Below, piece after piece: positions 55,793 to 63,469 of a stretch of 64,000 nucleotides of DNA (its first letter is position 1; the number at the start of each line of letters is the position of its first letter). The stretch spans positions 248,001 to 312,000 of the forward strand of contig WOUQ01000001.1 of assembly GCA_009772925.1 (NCBI GenBank), in the 5' to 3' direction. The translations under genes and the position numbers were made by a program. Below the pieces are notes generated by a model that worked only from the letters and a program-made list of their open reading frames with translations, had not been told where the DNA came from and made no database searches. This stretch comes from a bacterium. GTDB taxonomy: Bacteria > Pseudomonadota > Gammaproteobacteria > Burkholderiales > Thiobacillaceae.

Positions 55793-56197
55793 TTACGCGT
55801 AGGTTTTCATGGCCCGGCGCCGCCCCGGCTTCTTCTTCATGATGACTACGCCCTTGACCACACCCTCCAGGCCATCGATGGGAATGTTGGGATAGAGCGG
55901 GTTGAGCGGCTTCAGCATCCAGCCGTCCGCGTGTTTCATCAACTGGCGGAAGACATGGCGCTCGTCCTCCTGTTCCACGTGCTCCAGATAGGCGATGACG
56001 AAGGAGCCGTCGCGCGCGACTCCCTCCGGCTCGACGACGATGACCTCGCCTTCCTCGAACTCGGGCAGCATGGAATCGCCCAGCACCATGAGGGCGTAGG
56101 GCTCGCCGCTGGCACAGGCGGAGGTGGCCAGGTCGTCTTGCGAAGGGGCCTCGACGGCGGGTTTGACGGGGATGGGGAAGGGTTTGGGCATCATCAT
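55793..56197 (-). CDS. S24/LexA-like protein lacking the catalytic Lys
   Basis: 134 aa. C-terminal LexA/UmuD-type fold only, with no HTH: EPYALMVLGDSMLPEFEEGEVIVVEP carries the Ser nucleophile, and DGSFVIAYLE follows. The segment aligned with the catalytic Lys (VKRL in LexA, TVKKL in UmuD) reads VFRQL, with Arg in place of Lys, so self-cleavage is doubtful. Starts at 56197, 56194 or 56191 are all possible; 56197 overlaps the mutL stop, with GAGGAA upstream. It follows mutL, so it could be co-expressed with repair functions. Its role is unknown. Confidence 0.75.
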   Translation of the reverse strand: MMMPKPFPIPVKPAVEAPSQDDLATSACASGEPYALMVLGDSMLPEFEEGEVIVVEPEGVARDGSFVIAYLEHVEQEDERHVFRQLMKHADGWMLKPLNPLYPNIPIDGLEGVVKGVVIMKKKPGRRRAMKTYA

Positions 56198-58032
56198 TTT
56201 CCTCGCATGAACATGCGGTCCAGGTCGGCCAGGCCGAGCTGGAACCAGGTCGGCCGGCCGTGGTTGCATTGGTCCGCCCGCTCGGTGGCCTCCATGTCGC
56301 GCAGCAGGGCGTTCATCTCCGGCAGGGTCAGGCGCCGGTGGGCGCGCACCGCGCCATGACAGGCCATGGAGGCCAGCAGTTCGTTGCGGCGGGCGGTCAT
56401 GGCGCCGGTGATACCCGACTCGCGGATGTCTTTCAACACCTCCCGCGCCAGGGTTTCCACCTCGGCATCCTTGAGCAGGGCGGGCAGGGCGCGCACCGCC
56501 AGGTGGGTGGGGGATACGGCGGAGAGTTCGAAGCCCATGTCCGCGAGCCCTTCCCGGGCCTCCTCGGCGGTGGCCATTTCCAGGGACGAGGCCTGGAACA
56601 CCACCGGGATCAGCAGCGGCTGGCTGCCCACCTGGCGGCTGTCCAGGGCGGTCTTCAGGCGCTCGTAGAGGATGCGCTCATGGGCGGCGTGCATGTCCAC
56701 CACGATCAGGCCCCTGGCGTTCTCGGCCAGGATGTAGAGGCCGGAGAGCTGGGCGAGGGCATAGCCGAGAGGCGGGATGGTTCCCGCGTTTTCCGGGTGC
56801 GGCGGTGTGGCATGGGTTGTTCCCTCTCCCCCGGCCCCTCCCCCGGGGGGGGAGGGGGGAGAAGCGAGGGCTTCGGCGACCATGCCGTAGTAGCTTGCCG
56901 GTTCGCTCGCCAGGGCCATGGGTTGCTGGCGCCAGGCAGGAGTGGGTTGGTCTCCCGTTACCCGTTCCCCCCCTTCATAAAGCCCCCATTCGGGGATAAA
57001 GGGGGTTAGGGGGGATTTCTCCACCGCCACCTCCCCCGATGAGGCCAGCTTCCCCCCCAACCCCCTTTCCAGCACATGGAACACAAACTGGTGCACGCCC
57101 CGCCCGTCGCGGAAGCGCACCTCGGTCTTGGCCGGATGCACGTTCACGTCCACCCCTTCCGGCGGCAGTTCCAGGAACAAGACGAAGGCCGGGTGGCGCT
57201 CGTGGTGCAGCACGTCCCGGTAGGCTTCGCGGATGGCGTGGGCCAGCAGTTTATCGCGGACAAAGCGGCCATTGACGAACAGGTACTGGGCGTCGCGGCC
57301 GGCGCGGGAATAGGCGGGCAGGCCGGCCAGGCCGAACAGGCGCAAGGGGCCGGCGGTTTCGTCGACACTGCGGGCGGCCTCGGCGAAGTCCTCGCCCAGC
57401 ACTTCCAGGGCGCGGGCCTGCCAGTCGGTGGTCGGCAAGCGTCGCGCCACCCGGCCATTGTGGGCCAGGGTGAAGGCACAGGCCGGATGGGCCAGGGCCA
57501 GGCGACGCAGGGTCTCGTCGCAATGGCCGTACTCGGTGGCGGCGGTCTTCAGGAATTTGCGTCGCGCCGGGGTGTTGAAGAACAGGTCGCGGGCCTCCAC
57601 CACCGTACCCATGCCCAGGGCGGCGGGTTCGGGTTTGCCCAGGCGGCCGTCGAGGGCGCCGATCTTCCAGGCGTGGGGCTGCTCGCCGACGAGGCTGCTG
57701 AGCACCACCCGCGCCACCGAAGCGATGCTGGCCAGGGCCTCGCCGCGGAAGCCCAGGCTGGCCACCCGCTCCAGATCGTCCAGGCTGGCGATCTTGCTGG
57801 TGGCGTGCCGGGTCAGGGCCAGGGCCAGGTCGTCCGGGGCGATGCCGGCGCCGTCGTCGGCCACCCGGATCAGCTTGATGCCGCCTTCCTCCAGGTCCAC
57901 CCGGATGTCGCGGGCGCCTGCGTCCAGGCTGTTTTCGATGAGTTCCTTGAGGGCCGAGGCCGGCCGCTCCACCACCTCGCCGGCGGCGATCTGGGAAACG
58001 AGCAGGTCGGGGAGGAGACGGATGGCGGGCAT
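56194..58032 (-). CDS. mutL: DNA mismatch repair protein MutL
   Basis: 612 aa. GHKL ATPase start: AIRLLPDLLVSQIAAGEVVERPASALKELIENSLDAGARDI, DDGAGI and RHATSKI, then GFRGEALASI; the MutL transducer follows, with FVNGRFVRDKLL and VNVHPAKTEVRF. The C-terminal domain (about 430-612) has MHAAHERILYERLK and QPLLIPV. The start is ATG 58032, in line with the family; an upstream in-frame start adds an unaligned stretch. The linker between the domains (about 335-420) is partly encoded by two palindromic repeats (56.82 and 56.97 kb). Confidence 0.96.
   Translation of the reverse strand: MPAIRLLPDLLVSQIAAGEVVERPASALKELIENSLDAGARDIRVDLEEGGIKLIRVADDGAGIAPDDLALALTRHATSKIASLDDLERVASLGFRGEALASIASVARVVLSSLVGEQPHAWKIGALDGRLGKPEPAALGMGTVVEARDLFFNTPARRKFLKTAATEYGHCDETLRRLALAHPACAFTLAHNGRVARRLPTTDWQARALEVLGEDFAEAARSVDETAGPLRLFGLAGLPAYSRAGRDAQYLFVNGRFVRDKLLAHAIREAYRDVLHHERHPAFVLFLELPPEGVDVNVHPAKTEVRFRDGRGVHQFVFHVLERGLGGKLASSGEVAVEKSPLTPFIPEWGLYEGGERVTGDQPTPAWRQQPMALASEPASYYGMVAEALASPPSPPGGGAGGEGTTHATPPHPENAGTIPPLGYALAQLSGLYILAENARGLIVVDMHAAHERILYERLKTALDSRQVGSQPLLIPVVFQASSLEMATAEEAREGLADMGFELSAVSPTHLAVRALPALLKDAEVETLAREVLKDIRESGITGAMTARRNELLASMACHGAVRAHRRLTLPEMNALLRDMEATERADQCNHGRPTWFQLGLADLDRMFMRGK
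56819..56862. repeat. Palindromic repeat inside the mutL linker, copy 1
   Basis: CCCTCTCCCCC and CCCCTCCCCC units pair with the GGGGGGGAGGGG that follows. It encodes the Ser/Pro/Gly-rich linker segment SPPSPPGGGAGGEG in MutL. It resembles the repeats at 17.9, 39.0 and 40.9 kb. Confidence 0.65.
56966..57019. repeat. Palindromic repeat inside the mutL linker, copy 2
   Basis: CCCCCCTTcATAAAGCCCC and GGGGATAAAGGGGG pair around a short ATTC loop, then GTTAGGGGGGATT continues. It is translated in MutL as SPLTPFIPEWGLYEGG. A related fragment (CCTTTACAAAGGGGGG) lies just upstream of ubiU at about 60616. Confidence 0.6.
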
Positions 58033-58071
58033 GGCCGGGATTCTACCCGGCCCGGCACCAGCCACCTCCGC

Positions 58072-58545
58072 TCAGGTCGTGGCCGGCAGCAGGCGTTGGC
58101 GCGCGGCCTGGGCGATCCGCCCCAGCGCCAGGGGCATGCGCCGGGCGAGTTCGTCCCAGTCCACGGCGTCGAGCAGATTCTTCAGGGTCAGGCCCAGGTC
58201 GGTGTCGCCCTCGATGAGCAGACGGCGATTGAAGAACAAGGTGTCCGGATCTTCCAGGCGCAGGGAGAGGCGGGCGAAGTCTTCCGCCGTGGCGGTGAAG
58301 GTGACGTCCACCGGGCCGGACTTCTCCGCCTTGAGGCCGTCGGGCGTGACGGAGAGGTACATGGACAGGCCGATGTCCTTCACATGGACGCGGAAGCGCT
58401 TGCCGTGGGCCGCGCTCCAGTCCAGCTCCCCCAGGGTGGGCCAGGCGGCGCGGTTGCACGCGGTGGCGAAGGCGGCGGAGGGCGGCCAGGCCGGCAGGCG
58501 GGCGATCAGGCGGGCGAGTGAGGTGGGGAAGGTGGGGAGTTTCAT
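58072..58545 (-). CDS. ubiT: Ubiquinone anaerobic biosynthesis accessory factor UbiT
   Basis: 157 aa. SCP2-type lipid-binding domain: LARLIARLPAWPPSAAFATACN, GKRFRVHVKDIGLSMYLSVTPDGL, TFTATAEDFARLSLRLEDPDTLFFNRRLLIEGDTDLGLTLKNLLD. Required for O2-independent ubiquinone biosynthesis and thought to hold the lipophilic precursor. GGAGA sits 6 bp before ATG 58545, so I chose that start. Forms a group with ubiV and ubiU. Confidence 0.92.
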   Translation of the reverse strand: MKLPTFPTSLARLIARLPAWPPSAAFATACNRAAWPTLGELDWSAAHGKRFRVHVKDIGLSMYLSVTPDGLKAEKSGPVDVTFTATAEDFARLSLRLEDPDTLFFNRRLLIEGDTDLGLTLKNLLDAVDWDELARRMPLALGRIAQAARQRLLPATT

Positions 58546-58571
58546 GCGGGTCTCCATGTCACTGGACCAGG

Positions 58572-58645
58572 AATGAGTGCTGAGCGATGAGTGCTGAGTG
58601 ATGCTTGTGTGTTTCTCGGCACTCGTTACTGAGTACTCAGTCCTG
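58572..58645. repeat. 74-bp repeat, copy A (downstream of ubiV)
   Basis: Begins AATGAGTGCTGAG and ends CTCAGTCCTG. It aligns without gaps to copy B (59526-59599), about 53 of 74 positions identical by eye, including TTTCTCGGC and CTCAGTCCTG. Its end supplies the last codons and stop of ubiV. Confidence 0.75.
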
Positions 58646-59522
58646 AATACGCCATGCCGGCTTCGCCCAGCCAATAGCCGTCGCAGGGCTGGGCGGGCAG
58701 GAAGGGGGCGAGCTTGGCGGGGGTTTCGGCGGCGGTGTGGCTGCCGTCGAGCAGGGCGCGGAACAGCGCGACGATCTTTTCCGTGTGGCGGGATTGGGGT
58801 GACAGGCGCAAGACCGACACGTTCGCGGCGTGCAACTCGTCCAGGCGGTGGGCCAGGCTCATGACCCGGGCCGACTGGGTCTGGATGCCGTTGATGCAGA
58901 GGAAATCCTCGCCCTCGCGGGAGGCCAGGACCAGGCCGTCGGGATGGTCGATGCAGCGGAACTGGCAGTCGTCCTTCTGCAGGTTGTAGTGGCGGGCGGT
59001 GAAGCAGCGCGCCGAGAACGCCAGGGGCAGGCGGCCGTAGGCGAACAGTTCGGTCTGCATGCCTTCTGGAATCGGCATGGCGGCGATCATGTCGCGCGGC
59101 ATTTCCACCGGTGGCACCCAGCGCACCGCCCCCAGTTCCGCCAGCAGGGCCAGGGTGTCCGGGTTGTAGGCGTTCAGGGTGGGCCCGGCGACGAAGGGGC
59201 GCTTGGCTTCGGCCAGCAGGCGCACCGCGCCCCATTCGTTGGCTTCCACCAGGAAACGCTCGTCGGCGACCACCTTGCGCAGGGCTTTCAGGTCGGATTC
59301 GGACTCGATCAGGGTCTGGCTGGCCAGCACTGCCTGCTTGCCGGCGGCGGTGAATTGCTCCGCCAGATCGATCCAGTCCGGCAGGCGCAGCAGATGCCGG
59401 CGGGAACAGACCGTCTCACCCAGGTAGACGATGTCCACCGGCCAGCCCAGGGCGGCCTCGTAGAAGGCCAGGGTGTCCTCGCGGGACCAGTAGTAGAGGA
59501 GGGGGCCTAGGCTTAATTTCAT
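58626..59522 (-). CDS. ubiV: Ubiquinone anaerobic hydroxylase component UbiV (U32 family)
   Basis: 298 aa. U32-type protein with C39 (GETVCSRRH), C173, C186 and C190 (ARCFTARHYNLQKDDCQFRC), matching the four Cys that bind a 4Fe-4S cluster in E. coli UbiV. With UbiU it carries out hydroxylation without O2, using prephenate as the hydroxyl donor in E. coli. The start ATG 59522 agrees with the family (MKLSLGPLLYYWSRED). The C-terminal residues SGLSTQ come from the repeat copy A, so the repeat insertion has changed the tail of the protein. Confidence 0.94.
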   Translation of the reverse strand: MKLSLGPLLYYWSREDTLAFYEAALGWPVDIVYLGETVCSRRHLLRLPDWIDLAEQFTAAGKQAVLASQTLIESESDLKALRKVVADERFLVEANEWGAVRLLAEAKRPFVAGPTLNAYNPDTLALLAELGAVRWVPPVEMPRDMIAAMPIPEGMQTELFAYGRLPLAFSARCFTARHYNLQKDDCQFRCIDHPDGLVLASREGEDFLCINGIQTQSARVMSLAHRLDELHAANVSVLRLSPQSRHTEKIVALFRALLDGSHTAAETPAKLAPFLPAQPCDGYWLGEAGMAYSGLSTQ

Positions 59523-59525
59523 AGC

Positions 59526-59599
59526 AATGAGTATCGAGTAGCGAGGACTGAGTGGGCGCGTGGTGTTTCTCGGCCCTCGCTACTCAGTCCTCAGTCCTG
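59526..59599. repeat. 74-bp repeat, copy B (between ubiV and ubiU)
   Basis: Begins AATGAGTATCGAG and ends CTCAGTCCTG, same orientation as copy A and lying immediately before the ubiV start codon. Contains internal pairing (AGTAGCGAGGACTGAGT with parts of CTCGCTACTCAGTCCTCAGT). Confidence 0.75.
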
Positions 59600-60604
59600 T
59601 CATTTCCACGGCCGGTAATACGCCCCAAGTGTGTTCATGCTGCCTTCCGAAACCTTGGCCAGTTCGGCCATCCAGGCGGGCAGGGCCTTGAACTGTTCGG
59701 GTGCGCGTTTCACGGAATCGATGGCGGCGCGCCAGACCCGGGTGACCTGGGCGACGTAGGCGGGGCTGCGCTGGCGGCCTTCGATCTTGACGGCGGCGAT
59801 GCCCATGCGGGCCATTTCCGGCAGCATCTCCAGGCTGTTCAGGCTGGTGGGTTCCTCCAGGGCGTAGTAGGTCTCGCCCTGGACTTCGAAGCGGCCCTTG
59901 CACAGGGTCGGGTAGCCGGCCTTCTCGTGGTCGGCGTAGCGGTCGATGAGCACGCCGTTGAGGCGCGTTTCCATGCCCGTGGCGGTTTGTTCCCAGCGCA
60001 CCGCGTGACCGGGGGAGCAGGCGCCGAAGGTGTTGGGCGAGTCTCCGCAGGCGTAGGAGGACAGCAGGCAGCGGCCCTCCACCATGACGCAGAGGCCGCC
60101 GAAGCCGAACAGCTCGATCTCCACGTCGGTGTTGTCGACCACGTTTTCCACCTGGGGCAGGGACAGCACACGCGGCAGCACGGCGCGCTGGATGCCGAAG
60201 CGCTCGCGGTAGAAGTTGACCGCCTCGTAGCTGGTAGCGGAGCCCTGCACCGAGAGGTGCAGGCGCAGGCCCGGATGGGTCTTCACCGCGTAGCCCATGA
60301 GGCCCGGGTCGGCCAGGATGATGGCGTTCACGCCCAGCTCGGCAGCGGTGTCCACCGCCTTGTGCCAGCGCGGCAGGGTGGCGGGCTGGGGATAGGTGTT
60401 GAGGGCCATGAGCACCTTGCGGCCTTTGCCCTGGGCGTAACGGATGCCCTCCTTGAGCGACTTCTCGTCGAAGTTGAGGCCGGCGAAATTGCGCGCGTTG
60501 GTGTTGTCCTTGAGGCCCAGGTAGACGCCGTCGGCGCCGTGGTCCACGGCGGCCTTGAGGGCGGGCAGGCTGCCGGCGGGGCAGATCAGTTCGAGCAGGG
60601 GCAT
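59600..60604 (-). CDS. ubiU: Ubiquinone anaerobic hydroxylase component UbiU (U32 family)
   Basis: 334 aa. MPLLELICPAGSLPALKAAVDHGADGVYLGLKDNTNARNFAGLNF opening, and Cys C172, C179 (GLCVMVEGRC), C196 and C235, the same spacing (+3) as the four cluster ligands of E. coli UbiU (C169, C176, C193, C232). Works as a heterodimer with UbiV in anaerobic ubiquinone hydroxylation. The gene stands 78 bp upstream of ubiV, with repeat copy B filling the gap. Confidence 0.95.
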   Translation of the reverse strand: MPLLELICPAGSLPALKAAVDHGADGVYLGLKDNTNARNFAGLNFDEKSLKEGIRYAQGKGRKVLMALNTYPQPATLPRWHKAVDTAAELGVNAIILADPGLMGYAVKTHPGLRLHLSVQGSATSYEAVNFYRERFGIQRAVLPRVLSLPQVENVVDNTDVEIELFGFGGLCVMVEGRCLLSSYACGDSPNTFGACSPGHAVRWEQTATGMETRLNGVLIDRYADHEKAGYPTLCKGRFEVQGETYYALEEPTSLNSLEMLPEMARMGIAAVKIEGRQRSPAYVAQVTRVWRAAIDSVKRAPEQFKALPAWMAELAKVSEGSMNTLGAYYRPWK

Positions 60605-60659
60605 TGGTTATCCCCACCTTTACAAAGGGGGGAGCGCGTTGTCGGGGAAAGGGGATCGG

Positions 60660-61643
60660 TCATGCTTGGACAGGGGTTTCGATTTCAGTTATTTCGGCGT
60701 TAACCACACCTTCTTGTCCCGAATTATGCCCAATAAAAGCCTGGCCCTGGCGGCTGCCGCGCCGTTCCAGCTCGGCGACGATGGCGTTCACCACCGGCCA
60801 CTTGCTCGCGCACCAGGCGGGGGCCAGCAGGAGATGGGCGGGGGCGGTACCAGTGACCCGGTGATAGACGATGTCCCAGGGCGTGCGCTCGATCAGGTCT
60901 GCGGCGATGTCCACGTAGGCTTCCTGGCTGAGGGGCGCGTATTCAGCCCGGCGCCACTCGTTGGCGAGCTGGGTGCCTTTCACCACGTGCAGCGGATGCA
61001 GCTTGAGGCCGTCGGTGCCGATGTCCAGCACGATGTCCAGGGTCTCGCGGGCATGCCAGGCCTCTTCGCCGGGCATGCCGACGATCAGGTGGGTGCAGAC
61101 CGGGATGTCCAGGCGCCGCGCGGCCAGGGTGGTGTTCACGTATTCCTTCAGGCCGTGGCCCCGGTTGACGCGGGCGAGACTCTCGTCGAAGGCGGACTGC
61201 AGGCCCAGTTCCAGCCACACCTCCATACCCCGGTCGTGGTACTCCGCCAGCAGGTCCAGCACCGCCGGCGGCACGCAGTCGGGCCGGGTGCCCACTGACA
61301 GGCCGATCATTCCCTCCATGGCCAGGGCCTGGTCGTAGAGGGCCTTGAGTTGGGCCACGTCGGCGTAGGTGTTGGTGTAGGCCTGGAAGTAGGCCAGGTA
61401 CTTGCGTGCCCGGGTACGCCGGTCGATGCCGCGCCGGCCGGAGTCGAGCTGGGCGGAGAGGGGCGCGGGCTGGCGACCGTTGGGGCTGAAGGACGAGTTG
61501 TTGCAGAAGGTGCAGCCGCCGATGCCCTTGGCCCCATCCCGGTTGGGGCAGGTGAAGCCCGCGTCCAGGGCGATCTTGTGCACCCGTTCGCCGTGCTTGT
61601 TGAGCAGGTATTGGCCGAAGGTGTGGACAACTTCAGAGAGCAT
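60660..61643 (-). CDS. Radical SAM protein of the YhcC/TIGR01212 type
   Basis: 327 aa. FGQYLLNKHGERVHKIALDAGFTCPNRDGAKGIGGCTFCNN gives the radical SAM Cys group; further blocks are AYFQAYTNTYADVAQLKALYDQAL, GLSVGTRPDCVPPAVLDLLAEYHDRG and MEVWLELGLQSAFDESL. E. coli YhcC is the nearest described relative; its substrate is not firmly known, though an oxygen-sensitive role is expected. It overlaps the membrane-protein gene by 11 bp and is 55 bp from ubiU. A suggestion of a role in anaerobic metabolism comes from context only. Confidence 0.9.
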   Translation of the reverse strand: MLSEVVHTFGQYLLNKHGERVHKIALDAGFTCPNRDGAKGIGGCTFCNNSSFSPNGRQPAPLSAQLDSGRRGIDRRTRARKYLAYFQAYTNTYADVAQLKALYDQALAMEGMIGLSVGTRPDCVPPAVLDLLAEYHDRGMEVWLELGLQSAFDESLARVNRGHGLKEYVNTTLAARRLDIPVCTHLIVGMPGEEAWHARETLDIVLDIGTDGLKLHPLHVVKGTQLANEWRRAEYAPLSQEAYVDIAADLIERTPWDIVYHRVTGTAPAHLLLAPAWCASKWPVVNAIVAELERRGSRQGQAFIGHNSGQEGVVNAEITEIETPVQA

Positions 61644-62745
61644 TCTTGTCGCGGTAAAGCCAGATCCCGAACACGATGCCGAACCACACCAGGGCGGTCA
61701 AGGCCGGCATGCCCGCGCACTTGTAGCCGAACAGGGGCAACAGGGCGGCGGTGAGGAAAAGCAGGGCGCGGGGGCCGTTCCAGCGGGTGATCCTGGCTCG
61801 GTCCTCGGCGTGCCGGGCATAGGGGCGGCCGGCTTCCACCCAGACCGGGGCGAGCTGGCCGGCGGCGCCGGTGACCAGCGGCATGAGGAAGCCGGGCAGG
61901 AAGAGGGTCAGCGGCCCCAGGCTGTCCGGGCCGAACAGCGTGCCGGCGAGGGCGCAGAGGAAACCGATGGCGGCAACCGCCAGCACCGGCTCGGCACCAT
62001 GCCAGGCGAGGATGCGGGTCCGGTGCAGCCGCCACCAGGCCAGCATCATGCGGCCCACCACCCAAGCCCAGAGGAGCCCGCCCGCCCAGGCCAGTGGCGG
62101 CAAGACCGCCTGGCCCGAAGCCAGCAACAGGCTGCCTGTCAGGGCCCATTTCAGGTCAAGGCGCAGCCGGGTGGCCACTTCGGGATCGGGCTGGTTCGCG
62201 GCGGTGGGCATGAGCACCTGCAAGGTGCCCACGGCAGTGAGGCCGACGAAGCCATATAGATTGATTTGCACGTGGAAGGAACGCAGGCCGGTATGCCATT
62301 CGGGAAATACCGGGATCAGGATGGCGGCGACGAGGGCCAGGCCCAGGCAGGCCATGGCCGCCACGTACCAGGCCAGTCCGGGATGGGGCTTGCCCAGGGC
62401 CTTGCCTGCCATGACGCGCATCCAGGCCAGCATGGCCACGGCGCCGGCCAGGGCCAGGCCGGCCGGCAGTGCGATCCAGGCGAAATCCAGCCGACCGTGG
62501 AACACGGCCAGGGCGAGCAGGCCGGATGCCAGCATCAGGTAAGGCAGGCGGCCGGTCCAGCGACCGGCGCCGCGCCCGCGCGTGAGCACCGGCACGAAAT
62601 GCTGCATGGCGGCGGTGATCAGGCTCATCACCCCCACCGCCAGCACCAGGTGCGCCCAGAACGCCGGCGCCGCGCCGATCGCCTTGGGCAGCGCCTGCCC
62701 TGCCAGGAAGGCGAGCAGGGTGGCGACGATGAGGGCGATCAGCAT
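61633..62745 (-). CDS. Polytopic membrane protein, NnrS/heme-copper oxidase subunit I-like
   Basis: 370 aa, about 11-12 helices with very little soluble sequence. His-containing helices look like heme sites: FWAHLVLAVGVMSLITAAMQHFVPVL and GLRSFHVQINLYGFVGLTAVGTLQVLMPTA. The second resembles the H-x-x-x-N-x-x-G-F-x-G helix of NorB/cbb3-type subunits and NnrS. NnrS proteins protect denitrifiers during NO stress. I cannot tell NnrS from a heme-copper relative by eye. It lies upstream of YhcC (overlap 11 bp) and downstream of DUF2249, a pair often seen in denitrifier gene sets. Confidence 0.65.
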   Translation of the reverse strand: MLIALIVATLLAFLAGQALPKAIGAAPAFWAHLVLAVGVMSLITAAMQHFVPVLTRGRGAGRWTGRLPYLMLASGLLALAVFHGRLDFAWIALPAGLALAGAVAMLAWMRVMAGKALGKPHPGLAWYVAAMACLGLALVAAILIPVFPEWHTGLRSFHVQINLYGFVGLTAVGTLQVLMPTAANQPDPEVATRLRLDLKWALTGSLLLASGQAVLPPLAWAGGLLWAWVVGRMMLAWWRLHRTRILAWHGAEPVLAVAAIGFLCALAGTLFGPDSLGPLTLFLPGFLMPLVTGAAGQLAPVWVEAGRPYARHAEDRARITRWNGPRALLFLTAALLPLFGYKCAGMPALTALVWFGIVFGIWLYRDKNAL

Positions 62746-62768
62746 GGTGTCTACCGACCGCGCGCGGA

Positions 62769-63047
62769 TTACGTGGCCTTCACCACGAAATCGATCATTA
62801 CCCCCTGCGGCCCCTGGTCCAGGTAGTGGATCTCGATCTTGTCGCCATAGCGGGCCTGCATCTGCTGCAGCAGGGGAATGGGATTGTGGTCGTTGACGAA
62901 GCGCATGCGCTCGCCGGCCTGCAGGTTGTCCAGGGCGCCGAAAATGGCGGCGTGGCGGAAGCGCTTGGCGATGCCGCGGGCGTCGAACTCGTAGATGCCG
63001 TCCGGGCGGTTGTGGTTGTGCACGGGGATGGTGAATGACGTTGGCAT
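62769..63047 (-). CDS. DUF2249 protein
   Basis: 92 aa. DUF2249 signature: YEFDARGIAKRFRHAAIFGALDNLQAGERMRFVNDHNPIPLLQQMQARYGDKIEIHYLDQGPQGVMIDF, a small TusA-like fold. DUF2249 domains occur with NO and heme proteins in denitrifiers. It precedes the NnrS-like membrane gene by 23 bp and presumably shares its transcript. ATG 63047 gives a start consistent with the family. Confidence 0.82.
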   Translation of the reverse strand: MPTSFTIPVHNHNRPDGIYEFDARGIAKRFRHAAIFGALDNLQAGERMRFVNDHNPIPLLQQMQARYGDKIEIHYLDQGPQGVMIDFVVKAT

Positions 63048-63469
63048 GGCGCGGATATCCGAGATGAGGAGCCGCGATGCTGAGCCGGAACGCCGCGCGC
63101 GGCCTTGATGGAAGTCAGGGTATGGCCATGCGGCCAGCATGGGCGTATGGCGCGGAGTCCCGAAGTGGCAGCCGGATCACGGCGATTCCCTGGGGGCTGT
63201 CGGCATGGGGTTGCATGTCCGTGCGCTTGCGGATCTTGTCGTGCAGGCTGGTGGCCAGGAGCCAGTTGTCGCCCGTGTTCACCACCACGACGCCGGTCTC
63301 GGTGGGGATGAAGCCGAAATTGTTGTTGTCGCCCGAGTTCTCTTAGGTGGCGGCCGCGGTCCGGCATGCGCACCGGCCCGCCGGCGGCCGACAACCCAGA
63401 TTGCCACAACGCGGGCATGATTCCCGAATTGGCACTACATTGAAGGCAAGCAAGGAACCCCGCGCAGAC
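63048..63469. other. Gene-poor stretch, 422 bp
   Basis: Contains the MBL-like fragment listed separately. The rest, about 63350-63469, is GC-rich spacer with a purine-rich CAAGGAACC shortly before the cation diffusion facilitator start. No promoter or terminator could be supported. Confidence 0.4.
63115..63345 (-). pseudogene. Fragment resembling an MBL-fold hydrolase N-terminal region
   Basis: On the minus strand a frame opens after TAA at 63345-63343 and runs to TGA at 63117-63115. The middle reads SGDNNNFGFIPTETGVVVVNTG and then DNWLLATSLHDKIRKRTDM, which resembles the first strands and helix of metallo-beta-lactamase-fold proteins (GF..T..GVVVV..G). No start codon precedes it in this frame, and the metal-binding HxHxDH that should follow is missing. 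I read it as a decayed remnant; a chance open frame cannot be excluded. Confidence 0.45.
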
